DNA of 64,000 bases from Bacteroidota bacterium (lineage in GTDB: Bacteria; Bacteroidota; Bacteroidia; B-17B0; Aurantibacillaceae), in NCBI GenBank assembly GCA_021155905.1, contig JAJNBG010000003.1, forward strand, positions 110,206-174,205, in the 5' to 3' direction. Numbering within the stretch: the stretch's first letter is position 1; the number at the start of each line of letters is the position of its first letter. A program made the position numbers and the translations under genes. Positions 8,519-18,035 of the stretch are shown piece after piece. A model generated the notes under the pieces. It saw only the letters and a list, made by a program, of their open reading frames with translations, was not told the origin of the DNA and searched no databases.

Positions 8519-9541
8519 ATGAAAACACTGAAAACTTTCATATTGTTTTGCTCGGGAGCAGCGCCACAATTATTGAAACGCTGCCCAACCGAAATAAGTA
8601 AATATGCTGGTATTGGCGCTTCCGTTATGTTTACTGCTATTTTCGCGGCAACAGCAGCAGGATATGCGTTGTCAACGATCTCTGATAGCATTTGGATTAC
8701 AGTTGGTGTTGCAATATTATGGGGAGGAATGATTTTTAACCTCGATCGTTTTATAGTATCCAGTATGCGAAAGAATAATTTGTTACGTAACGATTTGATG
8801 CTTGCTACACCACGTTTTGTAATGGCCATAGTGATCGCTCTTGTTGTATCAAAACCCCTCGAATTAAAAATATTTGAAAAAGAGATCAATCGAAAAATCG
8901 ATGAAAAAAGAACCGCTGAAGCGCTTGTTGCAAAAAGGTCCATTGCTTTGAGTTTTCCTGAAGTAGAGGAACTTGAAAAGAAAATTCTGGCACTTAAAAG
9001 TGAAGTAAAAGAAAAAGAAGATTTCAGAAACGTATTACAAATGGAATATGACGCAGAACGTTTCGGCAAAAAAACTTCAGGCACAACAGGTGTTTCGGGT
9101 ATTGGAACAAATGCAAAGAAAAAGGAAATTCAGCTGGACGAAGCTCAAAAAGAACTCTATAAAACAGCAGATTTTAATCGGATTAAAATTACGGAGTTGG
9201 AAAAGCAAGTCAGTGTTCTTTCTTCTCAAAAAACAACGGAATACCTTAAACAAAAACCGGGAATTGATAAATACGATGGTCTTGCTGCGCGGATTCATGC
9301 GCTGTCCATCTTAACAGAGGAAAGCAATGCTATGAACTTAGTAAATATATTTCTTGTTTTATTGTTTATTGTCATCGAAACTACTCCAATACTTGTGAAA
9401 CTTATGTCGCAACGAGGCCCGTATGATGAACTCTTAGAAGTCCATGAACATGCATACAGGAATTATCGAAAGGAACGCATTGCAAAATCAGATCATAAAA
9501 CATTAAAAGGTTACAGGAATATGTCATGGAATAAAATGTGA
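8519..9541 (+). CDS. DUF4407 membrane protein
   Basis: The 340-residue protein matches the DUF4407 layout. Two N-terminal membrane helices lie around 25-75 (GASVMFTAIFAATAAGYAL and ITVGVAILWGGMIFNLDRFIV), with the characteristic NLDRFIVSSMRK, and a third at about 98-118. A long charged coiled coil runs from about 125 to 245. A further helix at about 275-295 (NIFLVLLFIVIETTPILVKL) is followed by a short basic tail. Function is unknown for the family. It follows the PspC gene by 142 bases with a hairpin between, so it may be part of the same stress operon or transcribed separately. Confidence 0.85.
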   Translation: MKTLKTFILFCSGAAPQLLKRCPTEISKYAGIGASVMFTAIFAATAAGYALSTISDSIWITVGVAILWGGMIFNLDRFIVSSMRKNNLLRNDLMLATPRFVMAIVIALVVSKPLELKIFEKEINRKIDEKRTAEALVAKRSIALSFPEVEELEKKILALKSEVKEKEDFRNVLQMEYDAERFGKKTSGTTGVSGIGTNAKKKEIQLDEAQKELYKTADFNRIKITELEKQVSVLSSQKTTEYLKQKPGIDKYDGLAARIHALSILTEESNAMNLVNIFLVLLFIVIETTPILVKLMSQRGPYDELLEVHEHAYRNYRKERIAKSDHKTLKGYRNMSWNKM

Positions 9542-9631
9542 CTTTAATCCGTGACGTTGCAATAGTTAATGATCTCGCAATCCAACTCTAAAAAACAAAA
9601 TACAAAAATTAGCCTTTAATTATTTTAAATT

Positions 9632-10978
9632 ATGAAAAAAACACTTTTAATATTAAGCATTTTTACAGCAAGCTTTGCTGTAAAGGCACAAACAACTGAT
9701 CAACAACGCGTAAATAAGATTGATTCACTTTTCGAAGTTTATGCAAAAAAGAACATGTTTTGCGGAGCGGTATCCATTTCAAAAAAAGGCACAAGCTTAT
9801 TGAGTAAAGGTTACGGAATGGCAAATTATAGTTTTGATATTCCTAACACTGTTCATACAAAATTCAAGTTGGCTTCTGTATCCAAACAATTTACGGCAAT
9901 GGCTATTATGATATTGCAGGAACAGGGTAAATTGAACACGGATGACAAGCTTATTAAATTTATTGCTGATTATCCCAACGGTGAGAAAATAACGGTTCAT
10001 CACTTATTGACTCATACCTCCGGAATTCACAATTTCACCAGTAATGAGAATTATGATTCAATGATGGTACTGCCACATACCCTGACAGAGATAATTTCCC
10101 ATTTTAAAAATCAGAAGTTGGATTTTGAACCGGGTGAGAAGTTTAATTACAGTAACTCCGGATATGTATTACTTTCATATATCATCGAGAAAGCCTCTGG
10201 TAAAACGTATGGTGAGTTCATTACAACTCAGATTTTTGAACCCCTTGGAATGAAAAACTCCGGTGCCTTTGAAGGAAATAAATTGATTAAAAATTTAGCC
10301 CTTGGTTATACCAACGGTGAGAATGGATTGGAAAATGCCGGTTACATTGATATGAGCATTCCTGCAGGTGCCGGTGCATTGTATTCTACGGTAGAAGATC
10401 TACAGTTGTGGGACAGTTCATTTTATACAGAAAAACTGGTTAAGAAAGCAACCCTTGACAAAATGATGACTCCGTTTAAGGAAGGTTATGCTTACGGCTT
10501 AATGATTGATTCATACTTAAAACACCCCTGGATAAACCACACCGGTGGCATTCAAGGATTTTCAACTGTGATAAACCGTTTCCCGGAAGACGAATTGTGT
10601 ATTGTGATATTGAAGAACGTGGATAACTACATGGCTTTTTCCGCCAATAAAGTTTGTCGGGCCATTATGTTTGATGATAAATATGAGCTGCCTGTGGAAA
10701 GGGTTGCAGCAAAAATTGACAAAGCTGTGGGACAGTCACTTTGTGGAGACTACGAACTGGATCCAGGATTTGTTATGACAGTAACTTTTGAAGGAGAGAG
10801 AATGTTTGTTCAGGCGACGGGACAACCAAAAATTGAAATATTCTCCGAAGGCAGTTACAACTATTTTTGCAAAGCGGTTAATGCGCAATTTGAATTCTCA
10901 AAAGATAAAAAGAACAACATTAGTTCATTGACTCTGGTTCAGAACGGACAGAAAATGCCTGGCAAAAAGATAAAATAG
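9632..10978 (+). CDS. Secreted serine hydrolase, class C beta-lactamase / penicillin-binding family
   Basis: The 448-residue protein has a signal peptide (1-20, ending VKAQ) and the beta-lactamase fold. The catalytic SxxK is S82-V-S-K85, the second motif YSN is at 173-175, and the third, HTGG, is near 304. A C-terminal beta domain covers about 350-448. Members act as D-aminopeptidases, esterases or peptidoglycan-modifying enzymes in the periplasm; true beta-lactamase activity is rare in this branch. A terminator follows at 11039. No neighbour suggests a particular substrate. Confidence 0.88.
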   Translation: MKKTLLILSIFTASFAVKAQTTDQQRVNKIDSLFEVYAKKNMFCGAVSISKKGTSLLSKGYGMANYSFDIPNTVHTKFKLASVSKQFTAMAIMILQEQGKLNTDDKLIKFIADYPNGEKITVHHLLTHTSGIHNFTSNENYDSMMVLPHTLTEIISHFKNQKLDFEPGEKFNYSNSGYVLLSYIIEKASGKTYGEFITTQIFEPLGMKNSGAFEGNKLIKNLALGYTNGENGLENAGYIDMSIPAGAGALYSTVEDLQLWDSSFYTEKLVKKATLDKMMTPFKEGYAYGLMIDSYLKHPWINHTGGIQGFSTVINRFPEDELCIVILKNVDNYMAFSANKVCRAIMFDDKYELPVERVAAKIDKAVGQSLCGDYELDPGFVMTVTFEGERMFVQATGQPKIEIFSEGSYNYFCKAVNAQFEFSKDKKNNISSLTLVQNGQKMPGKKIK

Positions 10979-11038
10979 TGCGTACAGGTAGTTAAAAACG
11001 GTTTTTAATTAAACAACATGGTTAAAAATTGATTTTAT

Positions 11039-11072
11039 ATCCCAGGCCTTAACCGGTTTGGGATTTTTTTTT
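11039..11072 (+). terminator. Rho-independent terminator after the serine hydrolase
   Basis: ATCCCA and TGGGAT form the outer stem around a loop containing the self-complementary AACCGGTT, followed by eight to nine T. It lies 60 bases after the hydrolase stop. The surrounding gap (10979-11212) holds only this and the weak promoter below. Confidence 0.75.
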
Positions 11073-11158
11073 CGTATCTAACTTTATTTCAGAGAGTTGT
11101 GTAATTTTTTAGGCTGTGATTTTAATCTATTAAAATAATTAAAAGTCTATTTTATTTG

Positions 11159-11166
11159 TAAATTTG
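11159..11166 (+). promoter_or_regulatory. -7 box upstream of the PCMD-like exported protein
   Basis: TAAATTTG matches TAnnTTTG exactly and lies 46 bases before the chosen ATG, after the preceding terminator. A -33 TTG is not evident, so this is a single-element call. Confidence 0.4.
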
Positions 11167-11212
11167 TAACATATTATTGAATAATTATTATATAAATTTT
11201 AATACAGTTCAT

Positions 11213-12196
11213 ATGAATAAAACATTTACTACTCTATTATCACTTTCCATTTCTTTATTTTCGATTGCACAAACCCAGATTGCTAATGGTGGATTTGAAA
11301 ATTGGGAAAACATCGCTGCCCAAACAGAGGAACCAACAGATTTCAATTCTAATAAAACAGGTTCGTCAACTGCTCAAATAGGGCCACAGACTTGTTTCAG
11401 GGATGGTTCAGTTAAACATGGTGGATCTTATGCTTTACGTTTAGAAAATAAAACGGTTCCAATTGTTGGTACAGTAGTGAATGGAAATGCAACAACCGGG
11501 GTAATCAACGCTCCGAGCACTAACAAAGCTGACGGATATATTGGTACAACAAAATATAATGACGCAGCTGACATTAGAAGGCTGGCTTTTACGGGGAGAC
11601 CGGATAGTATTGTTGGCTGGTATCAATACACGTCAGGCGGAACAGGTGAACAAGGTAAGGTTACTGCAATTCTTCATAATAACCATTACTATGATCCGGA
11701 AACTCCCACTACGAATCATCCTAATCCGACAGCAGACAAAATTGCACGCGCAACTTTTTTAACGCCAACCGGTTCAACCGGTACATGGACACGATTTACC
11801 GCTCCTTTCGTTTACACCGCCTCGGGTAACCCAACGTATATCATGCTTAATATGACACCTTCCAATAATCAGCTAACTACATTCGCCGGTAGTAAAATCT
11901 GGATTGATGATGTGGCATTTATTTATAACAGTGCGGTTTCTGTAAAGGAACAGGATCTGTCGAAAAATTCTAAAGTTTATTATTTTGAGAAGAATATCTA
12001 TGTTCAGGTTTCTTCAAAAGACAGCGAGTCTCATACACTGGAATTATATGATGTTACGGGGCAATTGGTATTAACTCAAAAAATGGAGGGTTCAGCCTCC
12101 AGTACAGTTGATGTATCATCTTTAAAAACCGGTGTTTATATGTATAAACTGAATGGAAAAGCTCAAAGTAAATTCGGTAAATTATTCGTTGACTAA
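11213..12196 (+). CDS. T9SS-exported protein with PCMD-like carbohydrate domain
   Basis: The 327-residue protein starts at the ATG at 11213, which gives a clean signal peptide ending SIAQ; an in-frame start 36 bases earlier would add a polar extension. Residues about 20-255 begin IANGGFENWE and contain a jelly-roll with YALRLENK and KIWIDDVAFIYN, as in PCMD-type putative carbohydrate-binding domains. Residues about 260-327 are a type A sorting domain (LELYDVTGQLVLTQKM, LKTGVYMYKL, KLFVD). The sorting domain should send it through the type IX system to the surface, where it could bind glycan. It has its own promoter candidate and terminator. Confidence 0.82.
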   Translation: MNKTFTTLLSLSISLFSIAQTQIANGGFENWENIAAQTEEPTDFNSNKTGSSTAQIGPQTCFRDGSVKHGGSYALRLENKTVPIVGTVVNGNATTGVINAPSTNKADGYIGTTKYNDAADIRRLAFTGRPDSIVGWYQYTSGGTGEQGKVTAILHNNHYYDPETPTTNHPNPTADKIARATFLTPTGSTGTWTRFTAPFVYTASGNPTYIMLNMTPSNNQLTTFAGSKIWIDDVAFIYNSAVSVKEQDLSKNSKVYYFEKNIYVQVSSKDSESHTLELYDVTGQLVLTQKMEGSASSTVDVSSLKTGVYMYKLNGKAQSKFGKLFVD

Positions 12197-12216
12197 TATT
12201 TTTTGTAAATCAGTAT

Positions 12217-12250
12217 AAAACCCTAACCCCGCTGTTAGGGTTTTCTTTTT
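12217..12250 (+). terminator. Rho-independent terminator
   Basis: An 11-base perfect stem (AAAACCCTAAC / GTTAGGGTTTT) with a 6-base loop is followed by a T-rich tract. It lies between the exported protein and the TonB receptor gene, whose ATG is only seven bases further on. Confidence 0.88.
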
Positions 12251-12256
12251 AATAGT

Positions 12257-14710
12257 ATGTTCAAAGCAAAATTCATTTTATTTCTATTTATTTTTTGTTC
12301 ATCCCGAATGTTGGCTCAAACCGGCACGGGCGTACTAAAAGGTACGATCGTTGATAAGGATTCGAAAGAGCCTATAATCGGAGCTACGGTTCAATTGCTC
12401 AACGACTTATCAAAAGGCACGGCCTCTGATGTTGATGGAAATTATGTATTGGTACTGGATACGGGTTATTATAAAGTATTATGCAGTTATTTAGGTTTAC
12501 AAACAGATACATTTTCTTTAAAGATTAAGGAGAATGAAATTTTTCAAAAGAATATTGTTTTAAAACAGGCAGGTAGAACATTGGAAACGGTGGTTGTCTC
12601 CTCCGGCAAATTTGAACAGAAGATAGAGGAACTGACGGTTTCCATGGAGGTATTAAAACCTAATTTGATCAGTAATAAAAACACCACAAGTATTGAAACT
12701 GCCCTGGAGCAAGTGCCCGGCTTAACGATTATTGATAACGATCCTCAGATCAGGGGTGGTAGTGGTTTTACCTTTGGAGTAGGTAGCAGGGTGGCGATTG
12801 TTGTGGATGGAGTTCCGTTGTTAAGCGGAGATGCCGGCCGTCCTGAATGGAGCTACATTCCCGTAGAGAACATTGAGCAAATCGAAATTATTAAAGGAGC
12901 TTCATCAGTTTTATATGGTTCATCTGCTCTGAATGGAGTTATTAATATTCGTTCAGCATACCCAAGGGCTAAACCAAAAACCAGCATTAATTATTCTGCC
13001 GGACAATACAGTATTCCGCAAGCACCGGCTGAGAACTGGTACAAAACAAGAGGAAATAATTCATTCCCGGGTTTTAGTAATCTGAATTTATTTCATTCAC
13101 GCATCATTAAGAATAACCTGGATTTTGTAATTGGAGCTAATTTTAATATTGACCAGGGCTATATCGGGCCACCTCCTCCTGCTAAATTTATTCCAAATGA
13201 TTTAAAGGAAGTCTTGCATATGGAAGATACCGGTGTCGTATTTACCAATGATCAGATGATTAAACAAAGGGGCAGGGTGAATGTCAACCTAAGATACAGG
13301 GCAAAGCGGATACAGGGTTTGAATTTTGGGTTAAATGCTAATTTTATGTTGAATAAAACCAATATGGTTTTTGCCTGGCTGGATGATTCATTAGGCTTAT
13401 ACCGTGGCTATCCCGGAGCCGTGTTTTTGGAAGATCAGGTTTTGTTTAACGTCGACCCCTTCATAAAATACACAACCAAAAACGGGTTAAGTCACAGTAT
13501 TCAAACCAGATTGTTTAATTCAGATAATGTGATTTCAAATAATCAATCCAATAAGGGAACGATGTATTTTGGAGAGTATCAAATTCAACGAAAATTTAAA
13601 AGTATTGATTTGAACTTTATTGGCGGTGTGGTAGGGAACATATCGAAATCCACTTCCAGGCTTTATGTCTCAAGCGGTCAGCCATCTAACCAGATTGTAA
13701 ACACTTCAGCATATATTCAACTGGATAAAAAATTCTGGCGGATTTTAAATTTATCGGGTGGTATTCGTTATGAAAATTTCAAAATCAATGATTTAAAAGC
13801 CGATGATGCTTTTATTTATAGAATAGGAGGGAACCTGCAACTAACGAGGGCCACCTTTATAAGAAGTTCTTATGGTTTAGGGTATCGCTACCCAACCATC
13901 ACAGAAAGGTACATTACAACCAAAGCAGGAATGTTTGGCGTTTTTCCTAATCCTGACCTTAAACCGGAAAAAAGTAAGAGCTTTGAAGTGGGTGTGAAAC
14001 AAGGGTTTAAGATTGGAAATTGCAAAGGGTATTTAGATGTGGCGGCTTTTCATCAAAAGTATGAGAACAATATTGAATATTTATTTGGCGCCTGGGACCC
14101 ATCCGTGTCCATTATCGGCTTTAAGTTCCTGAATACCGGAAATTCGCAGGTGAGAGGACTCGACTTTTCATTAGCTGCAACGACGGCCGAAACCAATAAA
14201 CGTTTTGGAGTTTCTACTTTGATTGGTTATACATACATTGAGCCGATTAGTTTAACTCCGGACAGTGTTTACGGATATAGTAAACTGACCGATGGAAGCG
14301 TGGGCCAGGCTTTAACCTATAAGAACAGTAGCATGGATACCACCGGCAATGTTTTAAAGTACAGGTTTAAGCACATGTTTAAATTAGATATCGAGTTTAA
14401 AATTTACAAATTCAATTTTGGTGTGAGTAATAGATACTACACTAAAATGCAGAATATAGATAAAGCATTTGTAGACATTGAACAATTAACGAAAGACGCC
14501 GATATTTTCTTTGATAGGATTTATGCCACGAAATTCTGGGCCAAACATATTGAGATTAGCGTCTGGGATGCGCGATTAAGTTATAGTGTAACAGATAAGC
14601 AGAGAATTGCAATCGTTTGTAATAATATTTTCAATGAAGCATACTCTTTAAGGCCTATGAAAATTGAATCGCCAAGAACGGCGGCCATCCAGTATGTGTT
14701 AACATTTTAA
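12257..14710 (+). CDS. TonB-dependent receptor, complete
   Basis: The 817-residue receptor has a signal peptide (1-21, ending MLAQ), a carboxypeptidase-regulatory-like domain (about 23-105, KGTIVDKDSKEPIIGATV), and a plug (about 120-235) with PGLTIIDNDPQIRGG, RVAIVVDGVPLL and IEIIKGASSVLYGSSALNG. The 22-strand barrel ends in AIQYVLTF, whose terminal phenylalanine is the outer-membrane insertion signal. No SusD partner is adjacent, so it is a stand-alone transporter, more like siderophore or cofactor receptors than glycan SusC. The strong terminator just upstream and the ATG only seven bases later leave little room for a leader. Read-through from the exported protein gene could drive it. Confidence 0.92.
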   Translation: MFKAKFILFLFIFCSSRMLAQTGTGVLKGTIVDKDSKEPIIGATVQLLNDLSKGTASDVDGNYVLVLDTGYYKVLCSYLGLQTDTFSLKIKENEIFQKNIVLKQAGRTLETVVVSSGKFEQKIEELTVSMEVLKPNLISNKNTTSIETALEQVPGLTIIDNDPQIRGGSGFTFGVGSRVAIVVDGVPLLSGDAGRPEWSYIPVENIEQIEIIKGASSVLYGSSALNGVINIRSAYPRAKPKTSINYSAGQYSIPQAPAENWYKTRGNNSFPGFSNLNLFHSRIIKNNLDFVIGANFNIDQGYIGPPPPAKFIPNDLKEVLHMEDTGVVFTNDQMIKQRGRVNVNLRYRAKRIQGLNFGLNANFMLNKTNMVFAWLDDSLGLYRGYPGAVFLEDQVLFNVDPFIKYTTKNGLSHSIQTRLFNSDNVISNNQSNKGTMYFGEYQIQRKFKSIDLNFIGGVVGNISKSTSRLYVSSGQPSNQIVNTSAYIQLDKKFWRILNLSGGIRYENFKINDLKADDAFIYRIGGNLQLTRATFIRSSYGLGYRYPTITERYITTKAGMFGVFPNPDLKPEKSKSFEVGVKQGFKIGNCKGYLDVAAFHQKYENNIEYLFGAWDPSVSIIGFKFLNTGNSQVRGLDFSLAATTAETNKRFGVSTLIGYTYIEPISLTPDSVYGYSKLTDGSVGQALTYKNSSMDTTGNVLKYRFKHMFKLDIEFKIYKFNFGVSNRYYTKMQNIDKAFVDIEQLTKDADIFFDRIYATKFWAKHIEISVWDARLSYSVTDKQRIAIVCNNIFNEAYSLRPMKIESPRTAAIQYVLTF

Positions 14711-14778
14711 TACGGGATATTTTTGGTAATACGTCTTTAGTGTCCTTTAATTATCTATTTTTGTTTATATAGATTTTT

Positions 14779-16923
14779 ATGACCCTACTCGCCGGTAATT
14801 TACAAGCTTTTCAGGAGTTTTTTCACCATTACCTGCCGGTAAAGAATCCCGTATTGATTCTTGCGCTGACCCTTCTCATTATCTTATTCGCACCCTTAAT
14901 TCTGAAGCGTTTTCGTATTCCGGGTATTATCGGTTTAATCATAGCGGGTGTTATCATTGGTCCACATACATTGCACATCATTGAAAAATCTACCAGTTTT
15001 GAGCTTTTCAGTAAAACCGGCTTGTTGTATATTATGTTCCTGGCCGGTTTGGAAATTGACATGCAGGAGTACAAACAAAACCGGAGTAAAAGTTTAGTAT
15101 TTGGTGCCTTTACCTTCTTTATTCCCATCACCATTGGTTATATCGTCTGCATTTATATTTTTGGATTTAGCATGTGGCCGGCTCTGTTATTGGCCAGTAT
15201 GTTTTCCACACATACCTTATTAAGTTATCCCATTGTGAGCAACATGGGCATTGTGAAAAACCGGGCAGTACAAATTTCTTTTGGTGGTACAATCATAACC
15301 GATAGTGCTGTTTTAATCTTGTTAGGTGTAATTACCAATGTAGTAGGAGGCGAGATCAATTCCTTATTCTGGATCAGGTTGGTCGTGTCGTTAGGTTTAT
15401 TATGTTTTTCCGTATTGTATTTATTGCCGAAGGTGAGTCGCTGGTTTTTCAGGAATATTGAAGGGCAGGGGAGTTCTCAGTACATTTATGTACTGGCTGT
15501 TGTGTTTATTTCCGGATTCTTTTCCGAACTCGCCGGCGTGGAACCGATTATTGGAGCCTTCCTTGCAGGTTTAGCATTGAACCGGGTTATCCCGCATAAC
15601 TCTGTTTTAATGAACCGCGTTATTTTTATTGGTAATACCATCTTTATTCCTTTCTTCCTGATCAGTGCCGGAATGCTGGTTGATTTCGGTGTGTTTTTAA
15701 AAGGAACGGATGCCTTGGTTTTTGCCGGAATTTTAAGTCTCGTGGCTTTAGTCACCAAATGGCTGGCAGCCCAGGTAACCGGTGCCATTTATAAATATAC
15801 CAAGTATGAAAAACGGGTGATGTTTGGTTTAAGTGCGTCTCACGCTGCTGCTACTTTAGCGGTAATTAAGGTGGGTTATGATATTGGCCTGTTTGACCAG
15901 AACGTCATCAATGGAACCATCATTCTTATTCTGATTACCTGTATGGTGAGTTCATTTGTGACGGAACGCGCGGCAAGGAAAATTGCCATGACCGAAAAAG
16001 AAACTGTAAAGAAGATCATTGACAGAACAGAACGCATTCTGATACCGGTAAGTAATCCTGATAACATCGCCCGTTTAATTGACCTTGCCTTAATTATTAA
16101 AGATAATAAATCACATGAGCCTATTTATCCTCTATCTATTGTAGAAGAGAACGAAGATGCGGATGAAAAAATAAATGTCGTTAAGAAAGTCATTGATGGC
16201 GTAGTAGAACAAATTTCATCCAGTGATAAGAAAGTGCAGGTGCTTAAAAAAGTTGACTTAAGTATTGTGGATGGAATTGCCAGAACGGCTAAAGCCTATA
16301 GCGTGTCTGATATTTTGATCAGCTGGAAAGCACAGCAGGGGACCGGGAACCTGATTTTTGGAAGTATTGCTGATAATTTGCTGGTGAAGACAAAGCAATC
16401 CATTATTATTTCCAAAATTATTCAGCCGTTAAACACCTACAAGCGTATCAATGTATTGTTATCTCCCAATTCCGAACTGGAAAGCGGGTTTAATCTGGTG
16501 GCCCGTAAAATCAACGCCATTTTAAAGCAAATGGGAAATAATCCAATCATCTACGGACAATCAAAAACTATTGACGCTTTTTCGGCTTTGATTAATGACA
16601 GGAAAAGGGAATTCTATAATTACATCATTGTAAGCAGTTTTGACGATACCGATATTATTGATAATGTTAAGGAAGATGATTTGTTTATCTTTTTGAGCAG
16701 TCGTAAGCAAACCGTTTCTTTTGATTTTCACATTGATAATATGTCCAAAACCTTAAACAAGAATTCGGAATTCACCAGTTTTGTGGTGTTTTATCCCGAA
16801 TCTTTAAAATCCTTAAGCGATTCTCAAATCACAGAAATGACGGTTCCTGCCATCCAGGAAAACATTGAGAAAGTAATTCATTTGAAGGATAAGATCAAGG
16901 ATATTTTTAAGGGAAATCAATAA
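14779..16923 (+). CDS. CPA2-type cation:proton antiporter with Usp-like C-terminal domains
   Basis: The 714-residue protein opens with 12 to 13 membrane helices (about 20-405). Typical Kef/NhaS motifs are visible: FRIPGIIGLIIAGVIIGP, GLLYIMFLAGLEID, ELAGVEPIIGAFLAGLALNR and ITDSAVL. Residues about 415-710 are cytoplasmic and resemble two universal-stress-protein-like domains (RILIPVSNPDNIARLIDLALI), not the RCK nucleotide-binding domain of KefB/C. It should exchange Na+ or K+ for protons across the inner membrane. It converges with the histidine kinase gene, five bases between stops. The ion and the regulator bound by the Usp-like part are unknown. Confidence 0.9.
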   Translation: MTLLAGNLQAFQEFFHHYLPVKNPVLILALTLLIILFAPLILKRFRIPGIIGLIIAGVIIGPHTLHIIEKSTSFELFSKTGLLYIMFLAGLEIDMQEYKQNRSKSLVFGAFTFFIPITIGYIVCIYIFGFSMWPALLLASMFSTHTLLSYPIVSNMGIVKNRAVQISFGGTIITDSAVLILLGVITNVVGGEINSLFWIRLVVSLGLLCFSVLYLLPKVSRWFFRNIEGQGSSQYIYVLAVVFISGFFSELAGVEPIIGAFLAGLALNRVIPHNSVLMNRVIFIGNTIFIPFFLISAGMLVDFGVFLKGTDALVFAGILSLVALVTKWLAAQVTGAIYKYTKYEKRVMFGLSASHAAATLAVIKVGYDIGLFDQNVINGTIILILITCMVSSFVTERAARKIAMTEKETVKKIIDRTERILIPVSNPDNIARLIDLALIIKDNKSHEPIYPLSIVEENEDADEKINVVKKVIDGVVEQISSSDKKVQVLKKVDLSIVDGIARTAKAYSVSDILISWKAQQGTGNLIFGSIADNLLVKTKQSIIISKIIQPLNTYKRINVLLSPNSELESGFNLVARKINAILKQMGNNPIIYGQSKTIDAFSALINDRKREFYNYIIVSSFDDTDIIDNVKEDDLFIFLSSRKQTVSFDFHIDNMSKTLNKNSEFTSFVVFYPESLKSLSDSQITEMTVPAIQENIEKVIHLKDKIKDIFKGNQ

Positions 16924-16928
16924 TATGG

Positions 16929-17975
16929 TTATCCCCTCTGCAGGGTAAAAGAAATAGTTGTCCCTTCATTGATCGCACTTTCCACATCTATGGTTTCATT
17001 GTGCGCTTCAATAATATGTTTTACAATAGCCAGGCCTAGTCCGGTACCACCCTGTTCACGGCTCCGGCCTTTATCCACCCTGTAAAAACGTTCAAATAAC
17101 CTTGGTAAATGTTTTTCGGCGATGCCAATGCCATTGTCTTTAATTTCCACAATAACCTGTTCATCAAATAAATTAAGGCCAACAACGGTTTTACCATTTT
17201 CCTTACCATATTTTATGCTGTTGGTAATTAAGTTAACCAGCACCTGCCTGATCCTGAACTTATCAGCCTTTACTAAAATAGGCTTATCGTATTTTTTCGC
17301 CGGTTGTAACCGGATACCTTGTTTGCTTGCCTGAAATTCCAGAGACTCTAAAATATCTTTCACCTGTTGGGCAATATCATAAGTTTCCAGTTCGAGCTCC
17401 AGTGTACCAATTTCCAATTGAGAAATCGTTTCAAGGTCATCGATGATTTGAATCATTCTATCCACACTTTTATCGGCGCGTTTTAAATATTCTACATTGA
17501 TGGTCGGATCATTGATGCCGCCATCAATCAAAGTCGAGAGATATCCCTGGATATTGAAAATAGGAGTCTTTAACTCATGGGATACGTTGCCCAAAAATTC
17601 TTTACGATAGCTATCGAGGTTCCGGTTTTGATCTGCTTCTTTATTTCTTTCCTGTGCCAGCTTTTTAATTTCTTCCTCTAACCGGTCAATGGAATCTACT
17701 TCGTCCAGTTGAAATTCGGTATTGGGTATTTCTTTCGGCTGCTGCTCTTTCACTAACAAATAAAGTCTGTCAATTTTTTGAAAGATCACCTGGTTAAACA
17801 GGTAATAGATGATAAAGAAGCTGACGATAAATGAAATGAAAAAGGAAAGCAAGCCAACCGCGAGGTCGAAATGGCCGGTTATTTTATAGGCAATGTAAGA
17901 AACAAGAAGGGTTTGAATGACTGCTGAAACAACACTAAGGATAAGGGTTAATATCGGGGTTTTTAAAGAAGTCAT
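16929..17975 (-). CDS. Two-transmembrane sensor histidine kinase, no adjacent response regulator
   Basis: The 348-residue kinase has two helices near the N-terminus (about 8-30 and 38-62) with almost no periplasmic loop. A coiled linker (about 90-125) precedes HisKA with the phospho-accepting His133 in FLGNVSHELKTPIFNIQGYL. HATPase_c follows with an N box (NLITNSIKYG), G1 (IKDNGIGI) and G2 (GGTGLGLAIVKHI). The missing sensory loop suggests it reads a membrane or intramembrane signal, like PhoR/RprX-type kinases. No response regulator gene lies on either side, so its partner is encoded elsewhere. Confidence 0.92.
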   Translation of the reverse strand: MTSLKTPILTLILSVVSAVIQTLLVSYIAYKITGHFDLAVGLLSFFISFIVSFFIIYYLFNQVIFQKIDRLYLLVKEQQPKEIPNTEFQLDEVDSIDRLEEEIKKLAQERNKEADQNRNLDSYRKEFLGNVSHELKTPIFNIQGYLSTLIDGGINDPTINVEYLKRADKSVDRMIQIIDDLETISQLEIGTLELELETYDIAQQVKDILESLEFQASKQGIRLQPAKKYDKPILVKADKFRIRQVLVNLITNSIKYGKENGKTVVGLNLFDEQVIVEIKDNGIGIAEKHLPRLFERFYRVDKGRSREQGGTGLGLAIVKHIIEAHNETIDVESAINEGTTISFTLQRG

Positions 17976-18035
17976 TCAGATGTTTTAAAGAGTAACGAAA
18001 ATGCGAATAATTACCCAATAAAAAAACTGTAAAGG

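Noticed and set aside
9632..10978. Serine hydrolase as an antibiotic-resistance beta-lactamase
   Set aside because: Motifs fit the broad class C/penicillin-binding family, but sequence and C-terminal domain fit peptidase or esterase relatives, and no regulator or mobile element is present.
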